From Burkholderiaceae bacterium (lineage in GTDB: Bacteria > Pseudomonadota > Gammaproteobacteria > Burkholderiales > Burkholderiaceae): DNA of 24,589 nt. Position 1 is the first letter of the stretch. Each line of letters opens with the position of its first letter. The position numbers were made by a program, and so were the translations under genes. The stretch covers positions 1-24,589 of the forward strand of contig JASLEM010000118.1 in assembly GCA_030151165.1 (NCBI GenBank), read 5' to 3'. Shown piece by piece: positions 7,194-15,247 of the stretch. The notes under the pieces are model-generated. The model had not been told where the DNA came from and did not search any database. It saw nothing but the letters and a program-made list of their open reading frames with translations.

Positions 7194-7550
7194 TCAGATC
7201 CACGGCGTGCCGTAGTAGTCGTACACGCCGCGACCGTAGACGTCGTCGTAGCTCGGGCGATCGTCGTCCGCGTAGCGGGGCGCGTTGCCGAGCTGCTCCT
7301 TGTCGAGCGGCACGACGTAGCCTTCCTTGTCGACGTCGTACTTCAGCATCGACCACGGCAGCGGATAGCGCTCCGCGCCCATGCCCAGGATGCCGCCGAA
7401 CTCGAGGACGGCGTAGCGGACGTTGCCGGAGCGCTTGTCGATGACGAGATAGTCGATCGACCCCAGCGAGTCGCCCGCAGGATTGAAGACATCGGTGCCG
7501 GAGACGCGATCGGAACTGATCACGGGGTTGGAGGAAACGGTCGTCTGCAT
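7194..7550 (-). CDS. PRC-barrel domain protein
   Basis: ATG 7548-7550 has GAGG about 8 bases upstream. The 118-residue product carries a PRC-barrel: ISSDRVSGTDVFNPAGDSLGSIDYLVIDKRSGNVRYAVLEFGGILGMG, followed by the typical 'RYPLPWSMLKYD' segment. A Tyr/Asp-rich tail (DDVYGRGVYDYYGTPWI) ends the protein. PRC-barrel proteins of this small soluble kind are common in stress-response gene groups of soil proteobacteria; their biochemical role is unclear. It faces away from the Gly/Ser-rich secreted protein at 7698, leaving a 147-base divergent promoter region. A much longer - strand frame running to 9800 is an artefact of GC-rich codon use on the other strand. Confidence 0.9.
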   Translation of the reverse strand: MQTTVSSNPVISSDRVSGTDVFNPAGDSLGSIDYLVIDKRSGNVRYAVLEFGGILGMGAERYPLPWSMLKYDVDKEGYVVPLDKEQLGNAPRYADDDRPSYDDVYGRGVYDYYGTPWI

Positions 7551-7697
7551 GTCGGGGCCTCGTGGTCGCATCGAGCCGGCGGGATGCCGGCCCACGGGTG
7601 ACCCTGCGGCATCCCGTGTTCCCACGGCCGGGGAACCGCCGTTGCCATGTCGGGGCATCCGCACGCGTCGCGGCGGGCATCGACAACGGAGCAACCC

Positions 7698-8102
7698 ATG
7701 AAATCGACGACATCGGGCGTGATCGCCCTGGCACTCCTGGCCGCACTGAACCTGGCGTCCGCGCAAGGCAGCAGTGGCGGTGGCGGCAGCGGCGGCGGCG
7801 GAGCCGGCAGCAGCGGCAGCGGCAGCGGATCGGGCACCGGCGCCCCCGGTGCCGCGCCCGGATCGACGCCGGGGACGCCGTCCAGCAGCACGACGACACC
7901 GTCGACCGCGGGCCAGGCGCCGAATCCGGCGATGCAGAACCCGCGCACGATGAACGCGAACGGCGCGCAGGGATCGGCGACGACGACGGCCAACGGCTCG
8001 ACGTCGAAGGGCAGCACCACCAGCGCGAGCAGCCGGCGCAAGGCCGCGACGACGTCGGGGCCGCAGGCGTCCACGCCGATGGGCGCCGGCGCGGGCGGCT
8101 GA
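7698..8102 (+). CDS. Secreted Gly/Ser/Thr-rich low-complexity protein
   Basis: ATG 7698 follows GGAG by about 6 bases. The 134-residue product opens with a textbook signal peptide (MKSTTSGVIALALLAALNLASA, cut near residue 22). The rest is almost all Gly, Ser, Thr, Ala and Pro, with GGGGSGGGG-type repeats, and ends in a basic patch (SSRRKAATTSG). It contains no cysteines or catalytic motif. It should be exported and unstructured. It belongs to a local group with the PRC-barrel, hemerythrin and disordered proteins. Low complexity makes family assignment unreliable, but the signal peptide and the ribosome site support a real gene. Confidence 0.72.
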   Translation: MKSTTSGVIALALLAALNLASAQGSSGGGGSGGGGAGSSGSGSGSGTGAPGAAPGSTPGTPSSSTTTPSTAGQAPNPAMQNPRTMNANGAQGSATTTANGSTSKGSTTSASSRRKAATTSGPQASTPMGAGAGG

Positions 8103-8174
8103 CGGGCGCGCACGGGCCGGCCCGCCTCGGAACGCCTCTTGCCCATCGCGGCGACGCCATCGCCGGGAGTCGCC

Positions 8175-8669
8175 ATGTCCGATCCGATTCGTCCGTCCTC
8201 CAATGCCGGTGCGTCGGTCGACGCCGTCGACCTGCTGTACGGGCATCACGACGCGATCGCGCACCTGTTCGACCGCTACCAGGTGCTCGCCGCGGACGAT
8301 GCGTCGTCCCGGGAACGGCGCGACCTGGCGTCGGAGATCTGCGCGACCGTTGGCGCGCATGTCGCGATCGAGCGCGAGATCGTGTACCCCGCGTTGCGGC
8401 CCACGCTCGGCAACGACATGATCGACATCGCGTGCGGGATGCACGACGGCGCCGCGGCGATGATCGCGGAACTGCGCGCCCTCGACGCCGGCGATCCGCG
8501 CCATGACGGGGTGCTGCTGGCGCTGGCCGACTTGCTCGAACGTCACGCCGACCTGGAGCGCGACGAGCTTTTCCCGCGCGTGCGGTCGGCCGCGATCGAC
8601 CTGCGGGCGTTGCGCGATCGCATGAGCGGGAGGCAGGGCGTGGCCCGGGAGGATGTCGAGATCGCCTGA
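8175..8669 (+). CDS. Hemerythrin HHE-domain protein
   Basis: ATG 8175 follows GGGAG by about 6 bases. The 164-residue product is all-helical with the spaced His/Glu set of the HHE fold: His24/His25 in YGHHDAIAHLF, His62 and Glu66 in HVAIEREIVYP, His90 in MHDGAA, and His124 and Glu128 in HADLERDELFPR. These would hold a di-iron centre that binds oxygen or senses oxidative or nitrosative stress. It is a single-domain form with no fused output domain, so a soluble cytoplasmic protein is expected. It lies within the apparent stress gene group. Confidence 0.9.
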   Translation: MSDPIRPSSNAGASVDAVDLLYGHHDAIAHLFDRYQVLAADDASSRERRDLASEICATVGAHVAIEREIVYPALRPTLGNDMIDIACGMHDGAAAMIAELRALDAGDPRHDGVLLALADLLERHADLERDELFPRVRSAAIDLRALRDRMSGRQGVAREDVEIA

Positions 8670-8861
8670 ACGACGAGCCGGCGCCGCGGCCGAACGCTCG
8701 ATCACCGGTTGGATGTCCAGTGCGTCGGGGGGTATCGACGGCGCCCGAGCTTGCTCGGCGGGGCATTCGCGTTGCTCGGAACAGGGGGCGTCACCGGCGA
8801 CCTCGCGCTGCGCGCGCGTCGCCGGTGGCGATCGATCAACTCCAGGGCAAAGGAATTCGAC

Positions 8862-10007
8862 ATGGCACAGCATGACAACGGCCGCCGCCCGGCGGGCCAC
8901 CAGGGCGAAGCGTGGCAGCAGGGCCACCAGGGGCAGCCTGACCAGGCCACCGGACAGCACGAGCAGTCCTCGGGTGGCCGGTACGGTGGCCAGCAAGGCG
9001 GCTATCGCGACACCGGCTCCTCCGGTGCCGGCGCCCACCAGAACCAGTACGAGCAGGGCCGCTCCCAGCAGGGCGACAACTGGCGCGACACGAGCGCGCC
9101 GCGCGGCGGCCAGCGGCCGGGCGTCGACGATCGCGACGGCGACTGGGCGCGGAACCGCAGCGGCCAGGGCAGCTTCGGCGGGCAGGCGTCCGACAACGAT
9201 TACGGCAATCGCGGCGTCACCGAAAGCGGAAATTTCGGCAACTATGGCGACCAGGATCGCGGCCGCGGCAACGTCGGTCGCATGACCGGCCAGGGCGGCT
9301 ACGCGCGAGGCGGGCAGGGCGCGTACGACGATCCGGGCCGCTACAGCGCCTACGACCAGGGCGGCCAGAGCAGCCAGCGCTTCGGCGGCGGCCAGGGCCG
9401 ATACGGCCACGGGTATGACGCGCGCAGCGACTCCACCGGCGGCTTCGGCTCGAGCAACTTCGGCCCGGAGAACGATTTCGGTTCGGGCCGCCATGGCGGC
9501 GGCGACTGGAATGCGGGCAGCTACGGCTCGCGTGCGCTGCGCGACAACGGCCAGCGCTGGCACGGTGGCGAAGGCGACTCGACCTACGGCCAGTCCGCCG
9601 CCGACCGCGGCACCGGCTACGACGCCGGCCACGGCCTGCAAGGCCCCGGCAGCCAGGATCGCTACGGCGACGGCGGCTACCAGGGCAACTGGCGATCGGG
9701 CCAGGGCGGCGGCCAGTCGTACCACGACCCCGACTATCACCAGTGGCGCAGCGAGCAGATGCGCCAGCTCGATCGCGACTACGACGAATGGCGCCAGCAT
9801 CGCTACCAGCGCTTCTCGGACGAGTTCAACGACTGGCGCAGCACGCGCGACCGCGGCGCCGGCGCGCAGGGCCGCGCGACGCCGTCGGCGGGCACGGGCA
9901 CGGCCGCGTCCGCGTCGGGCAGCTCGAAGACGGAGGCGAGCGACGCCGGCAAGTCGAACGAGGCGTCGTCGTCGTCATCGGGCTCGTCCAAGGGCCAGAG
10001 CAAGTGA
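8862..10007 (+). CDS. Large Gly/Gln/Arg/Tyr-rich disordered protein
   Basis: ATG 8862 follows AAGGA by about 7 bases; longer in-frame starts from 8709 lack this. Most of the 381-residue product is low complexity, dominated by Gly with Gln, Arg, Tyr, Asp and Ser in short repeats such as GGQ, YGG and RYG. A distinct ordered block lies near residues 288-325, with a recurring 'WR' spacing: YHQWRSEQMRQLDRDYDEW then RQHRYQRFSDEFNDWRSTR. I recall this block from other Burkholderiales proteins of unknown role. The tail is Ser-rich (about 340-381). There is no signal peptide. The composition resembles proteins that phase-separate or bind nucleic acid, but this is inference. The strong hairpin at 10022 closes the gene. 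Confidence 0.82.
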   Translation: MAQHDNGRRPAGHQGEAWQQGHQGQPDQATGQHEQSSGGRYGGQQGGYRDTGSSGAGAHQNQYEQGRSQQGDNWRDTSAPRGGQRPGVDDRDGDWARNRSGQGSFGGQASDNDYGNRGVTESGNFGNYGDQDRGRGNVGRMTGQGGYARGGQGAYDDPGRYSAYDQGGQSSQRFGGGQGRYGHGYDARSDSTGGFGSSNFGPENDFGSGRHGGGDWNAGSYGSRALRDNGQRWHGGEGDSTYGQSAADRGTGYDAGHGLQGPGSQDRYGDGGYQGNWRSGQGGGQSYHDPDYHQWRSEQMRQLDRDYDEWRQHRYQRFSDEFNDWRSTRDRGAGAQGRATPSAGTGTAASASGSSKTEASDAGKSNEASSSSSGSSKGQSK

Positions 10008-10021
10008 CCCCCTGACGGGCG

Positions 10022-10047
10022 GCCGGGCGGCTCGATGGCCGCCCGGC
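10022..10047 (+). terminator. Strong hairpin terminator
   Basis: A perfect 10-bp GC stem, GCCGGGCGGC (10022-10031) with GCCGCCCGGC (10038-10047), and a 6-base loop lie 15 bases after the stop at 10007. There is no clear T-run, as is common in high-GC genomes. Confidence 0.65.
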
Positions 10048-10131
10048 TGCTTCGCCGCGTCATGCCGGCGGCACAGGTCGTCGAAGCGAAGGCGTCCGCT
10101 TCGATTCACCGCGCCTGCCGACGAGGGATGC

Positions 10132-10400
10132 TCATCGCGCCAGGGCGAACGCCTCCCCCACCGCCGCCCAGTCGGCCGGCTTCGCCAGGTGCAGGTCGAA
10201 GCCGGCCTCGATGGCCTTGCGCTTGTCGTCCTCGCTTCCCCAGCCGGTGACGGCGACCAGGTGAATCCTGCCGAGCACGGGGTCGGCGCGGATCCGGCGC
10301 GCGACTTCGTAGCCGCTCATCCCGGGCATGCCGATGTCGCAGAACACGAACGCCGGTTCGAATTCGGCTGCGACGACCAGCGCTTGCGCGCCGGCAGGCC
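10132..10400 (-). pseudogene. Response-regulator receiver remnant, N-terminus missing
   Basis: The frame reads GAQALVVAAEFEPAFVFCDIGMPGMSGYEVARRIR, then AVTGWGSEDDKRKAIEAGFDLHLAKP and a short end. This is the back two-thirds of a receiver, with the phospho-acceptor Asp, Thr and Lys present. The first strand with its acidic pair (the 'VDD' region) and first helix are not found in any frame upstream. Before GAQAL the translation turns into an Arg-rich stretch without family character. The only start is an internal GTG at 10347. A truncated and probably dead gene is the best call. It lies antisense to the region just before the AraC-type gene. Confidence 0.65.
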
Positions 10401-10609
10401 GTACGGACGACGTGTCGCGCTTTCGCCGACGCCGGGGCTCTCGACCTCGATACTTCGGACGGCACGGTGTGCCACCTCGCGGCGCGGGCCGCGCGGTTCA
10501 GAGGCCGCGGATGCAGGTTGGCGCGATCGGATGGGTGTGCGGATCGAAAGCATGCCTAAAGTCAGGAGAGTCACCCGGCCCCGTCGAGGCGTCCGTCCAG
10601 GAGCCCTCG

Positions 10610-11719
10610 ATGCGGAGGTCGAATTCAACCGCGCCTGCTGGGTTCAGGCATCGACGGGAGAGGCTCTTGACCTTGTCGCAGCAACCTGAAGCGCCCGAGG
10701 ATGGCGAGGAGACCTCGCTGCACACCTGGTCGACGCGCGACCTGCCGCCGCGGCAGCAGCGAGACTTCTGGGCCGACGCGATCTGCGCGACCTTCCTCGA
10801 GCTGTCGCCCGCCGCCGTCGGCCCGCCCGAATTCCGGGGGCAGCTGGTCGCCTCGCGCTGCGGCGCGCTCGGCGTCAATCGCGTGGACTCCGACCCGTTC
10901 GACGTCTCGCGCTCGACCGCGAACATCAGCCGCAGCTCGAAGGACGTCTTCTATCTGATGAGCATGCCGGGCGCGCCGTGGCGCGTCTCGCAAAGAGAGC
11001 AGCGGGTCGATCTCGGCTCGGGCGACCTGGTGCTCGTCGACGCGCGCGAGCCGTTCGAGATCCGGTTTCCGCGCGCCGGGACGCTGCTCGCGATCGAGTT
11101 GCCGACGAAGTGGCTCGAGTCGTGGATTCCCGCTCCGGATGCGCTCGTCGGGCGCAGCCTGGACACGGCGTCGCCCTGGTGCGCGACGCTCGGCGCCTTC
11201 GTGCGCGCGTTCACGCCCGAATATGCCGCGGGGTGCCGCCAGCTCGGCCCGTTGCTCGCGGATCAATTGGGCGGCCTGATCAGCCTCGTCGCGGCCGACA
11301 CGGGCTTCGCGCCGTCGCCGGCCCGCTCGAGGCTGTCGATGCTGGCCAGGGAAGTCCTTCGCGCCTTGCACGAGCGCCACGCAACGCCGGGCCTGACCGT
11401 GACGCACATCTCGCGGCAGCTCGAGGTCTCGGAACGGACGATCCATCGCGCGATGTGCACCCAGCGCACGACCTTCTCGATGGCCTTGCTGGAGATCCGC
11501 ATGAAGGCCGCGTTCCGGATGCTGACCGATCCGCGCTTCGATCGCCTGAGCGTCGGCGAGATCGGCCGCCGGGTCGGCATCGCGGACGGCTCTCACTTCG
11601 CGAGGCAGTACCGGAAGCATTTCGGGATACCCCCGGGGAGTTCCCGCGCGCCGCGCGAGCCCGGGTGTCGCGATCCGTCCGACGACGTGACGCGAATGGG
11701 CCGACTCGAGGACGGATGA
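10610..11719 (+). CDS. AraC-family regulator (AraC-binding-like domain plus HTH)
   Basis: ATG 10610 follows AGGAG by 6 bases; in-frame upstream starts run through the receiver remnant, and a TTG near 10670 is an alternative. The 369-residue product has an N-terminal sensing region of the NtR/'AraC-binding-like' type (DLPPRQQRDFWADAICATFLEL ... GDLVLVDAREPFEI) and a C-terminal double HTH. The first helix-turn-helix is LTVTHISRQLEVSERTIHRAM and the second includes VGEIGRRVGIADGSHFARQYRKHFG. This layout is common in regulators of catabolic genes. Its target may be the genes directly downstream, 59 bases away and on the same strand. The effector is not predictable. Confidence 0.88.
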   Translation: MRRSNSTAPAGFRHRRERLLTLSQQPEAPEDGEETSLHTWSTRDLPPRQQRDFWADAICATFLELSPAAVGPPEFRGQLVASRCGALGVNRVDSDPFDVSRSTANISRSSKDVFYLMSMPGAPWRVSQREQRVDLGSGDLVLVDAREPFEIRFPRAGTLLAIELPTKWLESWIPAPDALVGRSLDTASPWCATLGAFVRAFTPEYAAGCRQLGPLLADQLGGLISLVAADTGFAPSPARSRLSMLAREVLRALHERHATPGLTVTHISRQLEVSERTIHRAMCTQRTTFSMALLEIRMKAAFRMLTDPRFDRLSVGEIGRRVGIADGSHFARQYRKHFGIPPGSSRAPREPGCRDPSDDVTRMGRLEDG

Positions 11720-11778
11720 CGACCTAAGCTTCTTCGACGGGCTGCACTCGAGCGCGGGGTCAACGGAGGACAAGGGTC

Positions 11779-12750
11779 ATGCGTCAGGTCGCGTTTGTCG
11801 TGTACCCGGGCTATTCGATGATGGCGCTGGCGGTCGTCATGGCGTTCGAGGCGGCCAACTCGGTGTCGAAGGCGCTGCGCTACGAGCTGCGTTTCGTGTC
11901 GGAGACGGGTGGCAGGATCCGCACCGCCTGCGGCCTGATGCTCGAGAGCGAGCCGTTCACGCAGACGCCGTTCCACACGCTCTTCGTCGGCGGCGCGCCC
12001 GTCCCGAAGGCGTCGACCCCGGGCCTCGTCGACTACCTCCGCAACGCGCCGCGGCGGCATCGCCGCATCGCCGCGATCTCCACCGGCACATTCGTGCTGG
12101 CCGAGGCCGGGCTCCTGGAGGGACGCGACGCCACGACCCACTGGATGCACGCACCGCTGCTGCGGGCGCGGTACCCGGCGGTGAAGCTCGACCCGGATCG
12201 CATCTTCGTGAACGACGGCCCGATCTGGACGACTGCGGGCGGCGCGGCGGGTCTCGACCTGAGCCTCGCGCTGATCGAGGACGACCTGGGCGAGCACGTC
12301 GCGAAGGACGTGGCGCGCGAGCTCGTCGTCTATCACCGCCGCACGGGCGGGCAATCGCAGATCTCCACGCTGCTCGAGCTCGCGCCGAAGACCGATCGCA
12401 TCCAGGCGGCGCTGACCTATGCGCGCAACAACCTGCACAAGCCGCTGTCGGTCTCGGCGCTGGCCGAGGCCGCGCACCTGAGCCCGCGCCAGTTCAGCCG
12501 CGCGTTCCACGCGGAGACGGGGCAGTCCCCGGCCAAGGCCATCGAGGCCCTGCGCGTCGAGGGCGCGCGCAACCTCATCGAGCACAGCTGCCACCCCATC
12601 GACGAGGTGGCGCGCCAGACCGGCTTCAACGACAGCGACCGGATGCGCAATGCCTTCGTGCGGGCGTTCGGGCAACCGCCGCAAGCGCTCCGGCGCATGG
12701 CGCGGCTCGATCCGGACCGGTGGGCGCAGGCCCCCGCGACGCTGGCCTGA
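11779..12750 (+). CDS. GlxA-type AraC regulator with DJ-1/PfpI domain
   Basis: ATG 11779 has GGAGG 9 bases upstream. The 323-residue product joins an N-terminal DJ-1/PfpI (class I amidotransferase-like) domain (about 1-190) to a C-terminal AraC HTH (about 215-310; LSVSALAEAAHLSPRQFSRAF, then IDEVARQTGFNDSDRMRNAF). The nucleophile elbow reads AISTGTFVLAEAGLL, with Ser101 where related proteins usually have Cys, so enzymatic activity is unlikely and the domain probably only binds a ligand. Such regulators control amine, amino-acid or aldehyde catabolism. The aldehyde dehydrogenase gene starts 81 bases downstream on the same strand and is the likely target. Confidence 0.93.
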   Translation: MRQVAFVVYPGYSMMALAVVMAFEAANSVSKALRYELRFVSETGGRIRTACGLMLESEPFTQTPFHTLFVGGAPVPKASTPGLVDYLRNAPRRHRRIAAISTGTFVLAEAGLLEGRDATTHWMHAPLLRARYPAVKLDPDRIFVNDGPIWTTAGGAAGLDLSLALIEDDLGEHVAKDVARELVVYHRRTGGQSQISTLLELAPKTDRIQAALTYARNNLHKPLSVSALAEAAHLSPRQFSRAFHAETGQSPAKAIEALRVEGARNLIEHSCHPIDEVARQTGFNDSDRMRNAFVRAFGQPPQALRRMARLDPDRWAQAPATLA

Positions 12751-12831
12751 GCGGGCCGCGAGCGTTCGGCCGAGCGCCTGCCCATGACCGGGCGGCGCCC
12801 GATTTTTCCATCCTTCCAGCAGGAGGCCATC

Positions 12832-14208
12832 ATGGCGTACCAGACGATCGATCCGACGACCAACGAGCTCGTCAAGACCTATCCCAACCACACCCAGGCC
12901 GACATCGAGGCCGCGCTCGCCGCGGCCCACAAGCTCTACAAATCGAGCTGGTCGCAGGGCCCCATCCAGCCGCGCCTGCAGGTGCTCGAGCGCCTGGCCG
13001 ACCTCATCGACGCCCGCGCCGAGGAACTGGCGCGGATCTGCGTGCAGGAGATGGGCAAGCTGATCTCCGACGCGCGCGACGAGGTGTGGATCATCGCCGA
13101 GATCGCGCGCTTCTACGCCCGCAAGGCCGAGGGCTTCCTCGCGCCGATCAGGATCGACTCGGCGCTCGGCGAAGCGTGGATCCGGCATGACCCGCTCGGC
13201 GTGATGATGGTCGTGGAGCCCTGGAACTTCCCGTACTACCAGCTGATGCGCGTGTTCGCGCCGAACTTCGCGGCGGGCAATCCCGTCGTCTCCAAGCATG
13301 CCAGCATCGTCCCGCACTGCGCCACCGTGTTCGAGGAGCTGGTGAACGAAGCCGGCGCGCCCCGCGGCGCCTTGGCCAACCTGTTCATCACGTCGGGCCA
13401 GGTCGCCGACATCATCGCGGACGACCGCATCGTCGGCGCCGCCATGACCGGCTCCGAAGGCGCCGGCGCGGCCATCGCCACGCAGGCGGCCAAGCACCTG
13501 AAGAAGTCGACCCTCGAGATGGGCGGCAACGACGTCTTCGTCGTGCTCGAGGACGCCGACATGGCCCGGGCCGTCGAGGCCGGCGTCTTCTCGCGACTGC
13601 ACATCTCCGGCCAGGAGTGCATCTGCGCGAAGCGCTTCCTGCTGCACGAGAAGATCGCCGACGAGTTCCTGGCGCGCTTCACCCGGGCCATGGCGTCGGT
13701 GAAGATCGGCGATCCGATGGACGAGGAGACGAAGCTCGGGCCGCTCTCGTCCGCCGACGCGAGTGCGGGCCTCGCCAGGCAGGTGCAGCGCGCGGTCGAG
13801 GCGGGCGCGACGCTGCTGCTGGGCGGCAAGCCGATGGACCGCCCGGGCAACTTCTTCGAGCCGACCATCCTGACGAACGTGACGCGCGACAACCCGGCCT
13901 ACTTCGAGGAGTTCTTCGGCCCGGTCGCGCAAATCTACGTCGTGCGCAACGACGACGAGGTCGTCCGGCTGGCCAACGACTCCCGCTTCGGCCTCGCCGG
14001 GGCGATCTTCTCCCGCGACATCGAGCGCGCGAAGGCGTTGGCGTCGCGCATCGAGACCGGCGCCGTCTGGATCAACACCTTCGCCTCGACGGCGCCCGAG
14101 CTGCCCTTCGGCGGCGTCAAGCGCTCGGGCTACGGCCGCGAGCTGTCGCAGCTCGGCATCAAGGAGTTCGTGAACCAGAAGCTCGTGCTGGTCAGCAGCG
14201 CCGCCTGA
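12832..14208 (+). CDS. NAD(P)-dependent aldehyde dehydrogenase, Sad/YneI-like
   Basis: ATG 12832 follows AGGAGG by 7 bases. The 458-residue product is a full-length aldehyde dehydrogenase: EPWNFPYYQLMR near 125, the NAD-site region MTGSEGAGAAI, general base Glu229 in LEMGGND, catalytic Cys263 in GQECICAKRF, and NDSRFGL and FGGVKRSGYGREL near the end. The length and the C-terminal motif match the succinate-semialdehyde dehydrogenase Sad (YneI) of E. coli better than the longer GabD type. The likely reaction is oxidation of a semialdehyde such as succinate semialdehyde to the acid. The substrate is inferred. The gene is convergent with the beta-hydroxyacid dehydrogenase. Confidence 0.93.
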   Translation: MAYQTIDPTTNELVKTYPNHTQADIEAALAAAHKLYKSSWSQGPIQPRLQVLERLADLIDARAEELARICVQEMGKLISDARDEVWIIAEIARFYARKAEGFLAPIRIDSALGEAWIRHDPLGVMMVVEPWNFPYYQLMRVFAPNFAAGNPVVSKHASIVPHCATVFEELVNEAGAPRGALANLFITSGQVADIIADDRIVGAAMTGSEGAGAAIATQAAKHLKKSTLEMGGNDVFVVLEDADMARAVEAGVFSRLHISGQECICAKRFLLHEKIADEFLARFTRAMASVKIGDPMDEETKLGPLSSADASAGLARQVQRAVEAGATLLLGGKPMDRPGNFFEPTILTNVTRDNPAYFEEFFGPVAQIYVVRNDDEVVRLANDSRFGLAGAIFSRDIERAKALASRIETGAVWINTFASTAPELPFGGVKRSGYGRELSQLGIKEFVNQKLVLVSSAA

Positions 14209-14267
14209 TCCGGGATGGCGGCACCGTACCCGTCGTCGAACGGATCATGGGCCCCGCCATGCAAGGG

Positions 14268-15128
14268 TCAGGTGAAGAGCTTCACGACGGCGGTCATGTT
14301 CTCGTCGCCCAACCCCTGTTCGGCGGCGCGGCGGAACACGCCGCGCGCCGCGGCGATCGTGGGCGCGTCGGCCTCGGAGGCGGCCGAATGCAGCATGTAG
14401 CCGAAGTCCTTCTCGATCAGTTCGACCGGGAACTGCGGGGCGAAGCTGCCTGCCAGCATCAGGCCCGACACGCGCGCCGCGACGGGGCTCCAGGCCGGCG
14501 TCTTCGCGACGACGTCCAGCACGCTCGAGACATTCGTGCCCGAATGCTTCAACAGCCCGATCAGCTCCGCGAGCGCGGTCAGCTGGACGCCCATCAGCGT
14601 GTTGGTGACGAGCTTGGCCAGCGCCCCGGATCCCAGCGGCCCGACGTGCTGCAGCGTCGACCCGATCGCGGCCAGCACGGGGCGGGCGCGCTCGAACGCC
14701 TCGGCGTCGCCGCCGACGAGCACCGTCAGCTGGCCCGCTTCGGCCTGGGGCGTGCTGCCCACGACGGGCGCTTCGAGCAACGTCAGGCCGCGCTCGGCGG
14801 CGCGCATGCCCAACTCGCGCACCCACGCCGCGGTCAGCGTGGAGCTGTCGATCGCGAGGGCCTGCCCGGACAGGCCCTCGAACGCCCCCGTGCCCGCGTC
14901 GAGCCACACCTGGCGCGACGCGTCGTTGTCGCGCAGCATGGCCACCACGACCTCGGCGCCGGTGGCCGCCTCCTTCGGCGTGCGGGCCAGTGTCGCGCCG
15001 GCCGCGACGAGCGCCTCGGCCGCCTTCGGGCTGCGGTTCCATACCGTGACCTCGTGGCCGGCCTTCATGAGCGACGCGGCCATGCGCGAGCCCATGGCGC
15101 CCAATCCCAGGACGGATACCTTCGACAT
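14268..15128 (-). CDS. NAD(P)-dependent beta-hydroxyacid dehydrogenase
   Basis: ATG 15126-15128 follows AAGGAA by about 8 bases. The 286-residue product has an N-terminal Rossmann fold (VSVLGLGAMGSRMAASL at 4-20), the substrate-binding region LEAPVVGSTPQAEAGQLTVLVGG (about 118-140), and catalytic Lys172 in GALAKLVTNTLMG. The length and motifs fit the 3-hydroxyisobutyrate / tartronate semialdehyde / GLYR1 family. The usual 'DxST' segment reads IDSSTL. The substrate could be a semialdehyde, which would pair well with the adjacent aldehyde dehydrogenase, but this is inference. It begins 119 bases downstream of the molybdoenzyme stop and may be transcribed with that operon. Confidence 0.92.
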   Translation of the reverse strand: MSKVSVLGLGAMGSRMAASLMKAGHEVTVWNRSPKAAEALVAAGATLARTPKEAATGAEVVVAMLRDNDASRQVWLDAGTGAFEGLSGQALAIDSSTLTAAWVRELGMRAAERGLTLLEAPVVGSTPQAEAGQLTVLVGGDAEAFERARPVLAAIGSTLQHVGPLGSGALAKLVTNTLMGVQLTALAELIGLLKHSGTNVSSVLDVVAKTPAWSPVAARVSGLMLAGSFAPQFPVELIEKDFGYMLHSAASEADAPTIAAARGVFRRAAEQGLGDENMTAVVKLFT

Positions 15129-15247
15129 GATGCTGTTCCTTCAATGCTTTGTTGACGTGGCTCGCGGGGCTGGCCGCCGCGAGTGCTTCGACGCGACCGA
15201 TCCGGCCGTCGACAGGCGATGGATGACGTGCTTGCGATGCCGCCCGA

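Noticed and set aside
7194..9800. An 868-codon open frame on the - strand across the Gly-rich and hemerythrin genes
   Set aside because: Only its last 118 codons (the PRC-barrel protein) show family character. The rest is Ala/Val/Arg-rich translation opposite real genes with their own ribosome sites, an effect of high GC.
8862..10007. Short DNA repeats in the Gly-rich gene as a possible CRISPR or tandem-repeat locus
   Set aside because: Repeats are irregular, of codon period and explained by the GGQ/YGG protein repeats; no spacers.
11593..13932. Long open frame antisense to the GlxA and aldehyde dehydrogenase genes
   Set aside because: No family character; both + strand genes are complete with strong ribosome sites.
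14216..14261. Inverted repeat ATGGCGG / CCGCCAT between the aldehyde dehydrogenase and hydroxyacid dehydrogenase genes
   Set aside because: Seven bases with a 32-base loop is too weak to call a terminator.
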